DNA of 64,000 nucleotides from Hyphomonadaceae bacterium (GTDB lineage: Bacteria > Pseudomonadota > Alphaproteobacteria > Caulobacterales > Aquidulcibacteraceae): the NCBI GenBank assembly GCA_009773395.1, contig WRPI01000001.1:434001-498000 (forward strand). Reading direction: 5' to 3'. Numbering within the stretch: position 1 is the stretch's first letter; each line of letters begins with the position of its first letter. Position numbers and translations under genes: made by a program. Below the pieces are notes generated by a model. It did no database searches and was not told the origin of the DNA. It saw only the letters and a program-made list of their open reading frames with translations. Below are positions 61,996 to 64,000 of the stretch, piece by piece.

Positions 61996-63540
61996 ATGGA
62001 CATTCGTGCCTCAGAAATCTCAGCGATTCTCAAGGACCAAATTAAGAATTTTGGCTTTGAAGCCGAAGTGGCCGATATTGGCAGGGTCTTGTCAGTGGGG
62101 GACGGCATCGCGCGTATTCATGGTTTGGACAGCGTTCAAGCCGGTGAAATGGTTGAGTTTAGCGGCGGCGTTAAAGGTATGGCGCTTAACCTAGAGCGCG
62201 ACAATGTCGGTGTAGTTATTTTCGGCGAAGACCGTGGCATTAAAGAAGGCGACAGCGTTAAGCGGCTTGGTGAAATTGTTTCGGTTCCAGTTGGTCGCGG
62301 ACTTTTAGGCCGGGTTGTTGATGCTTTGGGTGAGCCAATTGACGGCAAAGGCCCGATTCAAGATGTAGCATCACGCCAAAAAGTGGACGTGAAAGCTCCG
62401 GGCATTATACCGCGCAAATCAGTGCATGAACCGATGCAAACTGGCATTAAATCGATTGATGCACTTATTCCAATTGGCCGCGGCCAGCGCGAATTGATTA
62501 TTGGCGATCGCCAAACTGGCAAAACCGCAATTGCAATTGATGCGATTATTTACCAACGCGACGCACATGACAGAAATGCCTCTGAAACCGAAAAACTATA
62601 TTGCGTATATGTGGTTATTGGCCAAAAGCGCTCAACAGTTGCGCAATTGGTGAACACGCTTGAAGAACGCGGTGCTTTGAAATATTCAATTATCGTTGCA
62701 GCAACTGCATCTGACCCTGCTCCGCTTCAATATTTGGCACCGTTTACTGGCGCAACTATTGGCGAATGGTTCCGCGATAATGGCATGCACTCGCTGATTA
62801 TTTATGACGATTTGTCCAAACAAGCTGTGGCGTATCGCCAAATGTCCTTGTTGCTTCGTCGTCCACCAGGCCGTGAAGCCTATCCCGGCGATGTATTCTA
62901 TCTTCACTCCCGTTTGCTCGAACGGGCTGCGAAATTAAATGAAGATAATGGCGCAGGTTCGATGACTGCCCTGCCGATTATCGAAACCCAAGCAAATGAC
63001 GTTTCGGCTTATATTCCAACCAATGTGATTTCAATTACTGATGGTCAGATTTTCTTGGAAACTGAGCTTTTCTACCAAGGGATTCGCCCTGCAGTAAATG
63101 TCGGTCTATCGGTTTCACGGGTTGGTTCTTCGGCGCAAGTTAAGGCAATGAAACAAGTTGCTGGCCCAATTAAAGGCGAATTGGCGCAATATCGCGAAAT
63201 GGCGGCATTTGCGAAATTTGGTTCTGACCTTGATGTTTCGACACAGCGTTTGCTCAATCGTGGCGCGCGTTTAACGGAACTATTGAAACAAGACCAATTC
63301 TCGCCAGTGCCAGTCGAAGAACAAGTAATTCTAATTTATGCAGGCACAAAAGGTTATCTTGATAAGGTCGCTGTCAGTGACATTAAGCGTTATGAGCGCG
63401 AACTTAAAGAGCTTCTTTCGGGCAAACATAAGGATTTAGCGACCGCAATCCGCGAAAAGCTAGATATTAAAAAAGACGGCATTGAAGATAAAATTATCGC
63501 ATTGCTTGAAGATTTCACCAATGGCTTTGCGGCTGGCTAG
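61996..63540 (+). CDS. atpA: ATP synthase F1 subunit alpha
   Basis: Regulatory nucleotide-binding subunit of the F1 hexamer, 514 residues, full length. It has [22 protein letters not shown]-loop [17 protein letters not shown] (about 169-183), [15 protein letters not shown], the [35 protein letters not shown] signature region (in part) and the arginine finger in [12 protein letters not shown]. atpG begins nine bases after the stop. Confidence 0.98.
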   Translation: MDIRASEISAILKDQIKNFGFEAEVADIGRVLSVGDGIARIHGLDSVQAGEMVEFSGGVKGMALNLERDNVGVVIFGEDRGIKEGDSVKRLGEIVSVPVGRGLLGRVVDALGEPIDGKGPIQDVASRQKVDVKAPGIIPRKSVHEPMQTGIKSIDALIPIGRGQRELIIGDRQTGKTAIAIDAIIYQRDAHDRNASETEKLYCVYVVIGQKRSTVAQLVNTLEERGALKYSIIVAATASDPAPLQYLAPFTGATIGEWFRDNGMHSLIIYDDLSKQAVAYRQMSLLLRRPPGREAYPGDVFYLHSRLLERAAKLNEDNGAGSMTALPIIETQANDVSAYIPTNVISITDGQIFLETELFYQGIRPAVNVGLSVSRVGSSAQVKAMKQVAGPIKGELAQYREMAAFAKFGSDLDVSTQRLLNRGARLTELLKQDQFSPVPVEEQVILIYAGTKGYLDKVAVSDIKRYERELKELLSGKHKDLATAIREKLDIKKDGIEDKIIALLEDFTNGFAAG

Positions 63541-63549
63541 GGATTATCA

Positions 63550-64000
63550 ATGGCGAGCTTAAAAGATTTTCGCACCCGCATTTCTTCGGTAAAATCAACC
63601 CAAAAAATTACCAAAGCAATGCAAATGGTTGCCGCAGCAAAATTAAAGCGCGCGCAAGAGGCCGCTGAAGCTGCACGCCCCTATGGTGAGAAAATTGCAT
63701 CAACGGTTGCCAATCTTGCATTGTCTGTAAAAGGTTCGGATGCTGCGCCAAAATTATTGCGTGGAACTGGAAAAGAGCAAATTCATCTGTTGATTGTTGC
63801 GTCATCTGAGCGCGGCCTTTGCGGAGGTTTCAATACCAATATTGTCAAAAAAGCCCGTGAAGTTTTGAACGCGCTTGAAGCGGCGGGCAAAACCGTTAGG
63901 ATTTTGACTGCGGGTAAAAAAGGCCGTGATCAATTGCAAAGAACATTTGCCGACAAAATGATTGGCCATTTGGATTTTTCAAAAACCCGTGCTGTGGGCG
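63550..64000 (+). CDS. atpG: ATP synthase F1 subunit gamma, N-terminal half (cut by window end)
   Basis: Central rotor subunit of F1. The visible 150 residues begin MASLKDFRTRISSVKSTQKITKAMQMVAAAKL (N-terminal coiled-coil helix, in part) and continue through SSERGLCGGFNTNIVK, all diagnostic for AtpG. The frame remains open at base 64000, so the C-terminal helix lies outside the window. atpD and atpC would be expected next. Confidence 0.96.
   Translation, partial: MASLKDFRTRISSVKSTQKITKAMQMVAAAKLKRAQEAAEAARPYGEKIASTVANLALSVKGSDAAPKLLRGTGKEQIHLLIVASSERGLCGGFNTNIVKKAREVLNALEAAGKTVRILTAGKKGRDQLQRTFADKMIGHLDFSKTRAVG

Overview
The window is a piece of an alphaproteobacterial chromosome of rather low GC for the class, spanning the replication origin. 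It carries the alphaproteobacterial block leuS-lptE-holA / parB-parA-rsmG-mnmG / mnmE-rho-hemJ-hemH-hemE // ppsR-maf-aroE-coaE-dnaQ, three perfect parS sites, a GapR-family gene, an NtrZ-like gene and a CtrA-type TTAA-N7-TTAA site in the hemE/ppsR gap. That gap is where the Caulobacter crescentus origin lies. Together these suggest a Caulobacterales/Hyphomonadaceae/Maricaulaceae-like organism; the species cannot be named from the sequence alone.

Layout. 1-4.7 kb: partial exonuclease III, an atypical response regulator, an L,D-transpeptidase, a PLP protein and a ThiE-like gene whose start codons share one CATG, an NtrZ-like periplasmic protein and a DUF3576 lipoprotein; two inverted copies of a 70-bp palindrome enclose the last part. 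4.8-9.1 kb: leuS, lptE, holA. 9.1-20 kb: chromosome-partition and tRNA-modification genes, rho and three haem genes, all on the minus strand. 19,990-20,365: predicted oriC. 20.4-24 kb: ppsR, maf, aroE, coaE, dnaQ on the plus strand. Both arms next to the origin are therefore transcribed away from it. 24-32 kb: small unknown genes, a secreted peptidoglycan-binding repeat protein, a divergent PEP carboxylase, yggT, DUF167, folD, glmM. 32-47 kb: DUF6065, kdsA, leuD, DUF4340, DUF4175, an FAD oxidoreductase, msrA, gapR, a TPR protein, leuC, an M14 peptidase, ppa. 47.8-54.8 kb: a complete tripartite RND efflux system with a divergent TetR repressor and a candidate operator. 55-60.8 kb: an orphan HigA-like antitoxin with a decayed toxin, zapE, mmsA, two tandem acyltransferase paralogues, terC. 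61.4-64 kb: atpH-atpA-atpG (cut by the window end).

The most unusual feature is a dispersed family of structured intergenic repeats of about 180-230 bp, with seven copies (13.4, 24.1, 32.2, 41.2, 47.5, 55.0 and 60.9 kb) and one truncated copy (24.4 kb). Each has three consecutive hairpins, and most copies enclose them in an outer inverted repeat, so the strand can fold into a cloverleaf or four-way shape. Stem sequences differ between copies while pairing is kept, and the central and outer modules occur in independent orientations. No open reading frame explains them. I do not recognise the family and consider it the best candidate here for an undescribed element. No tRNA, rRNA, CRISPR array or transposase gene was seen.
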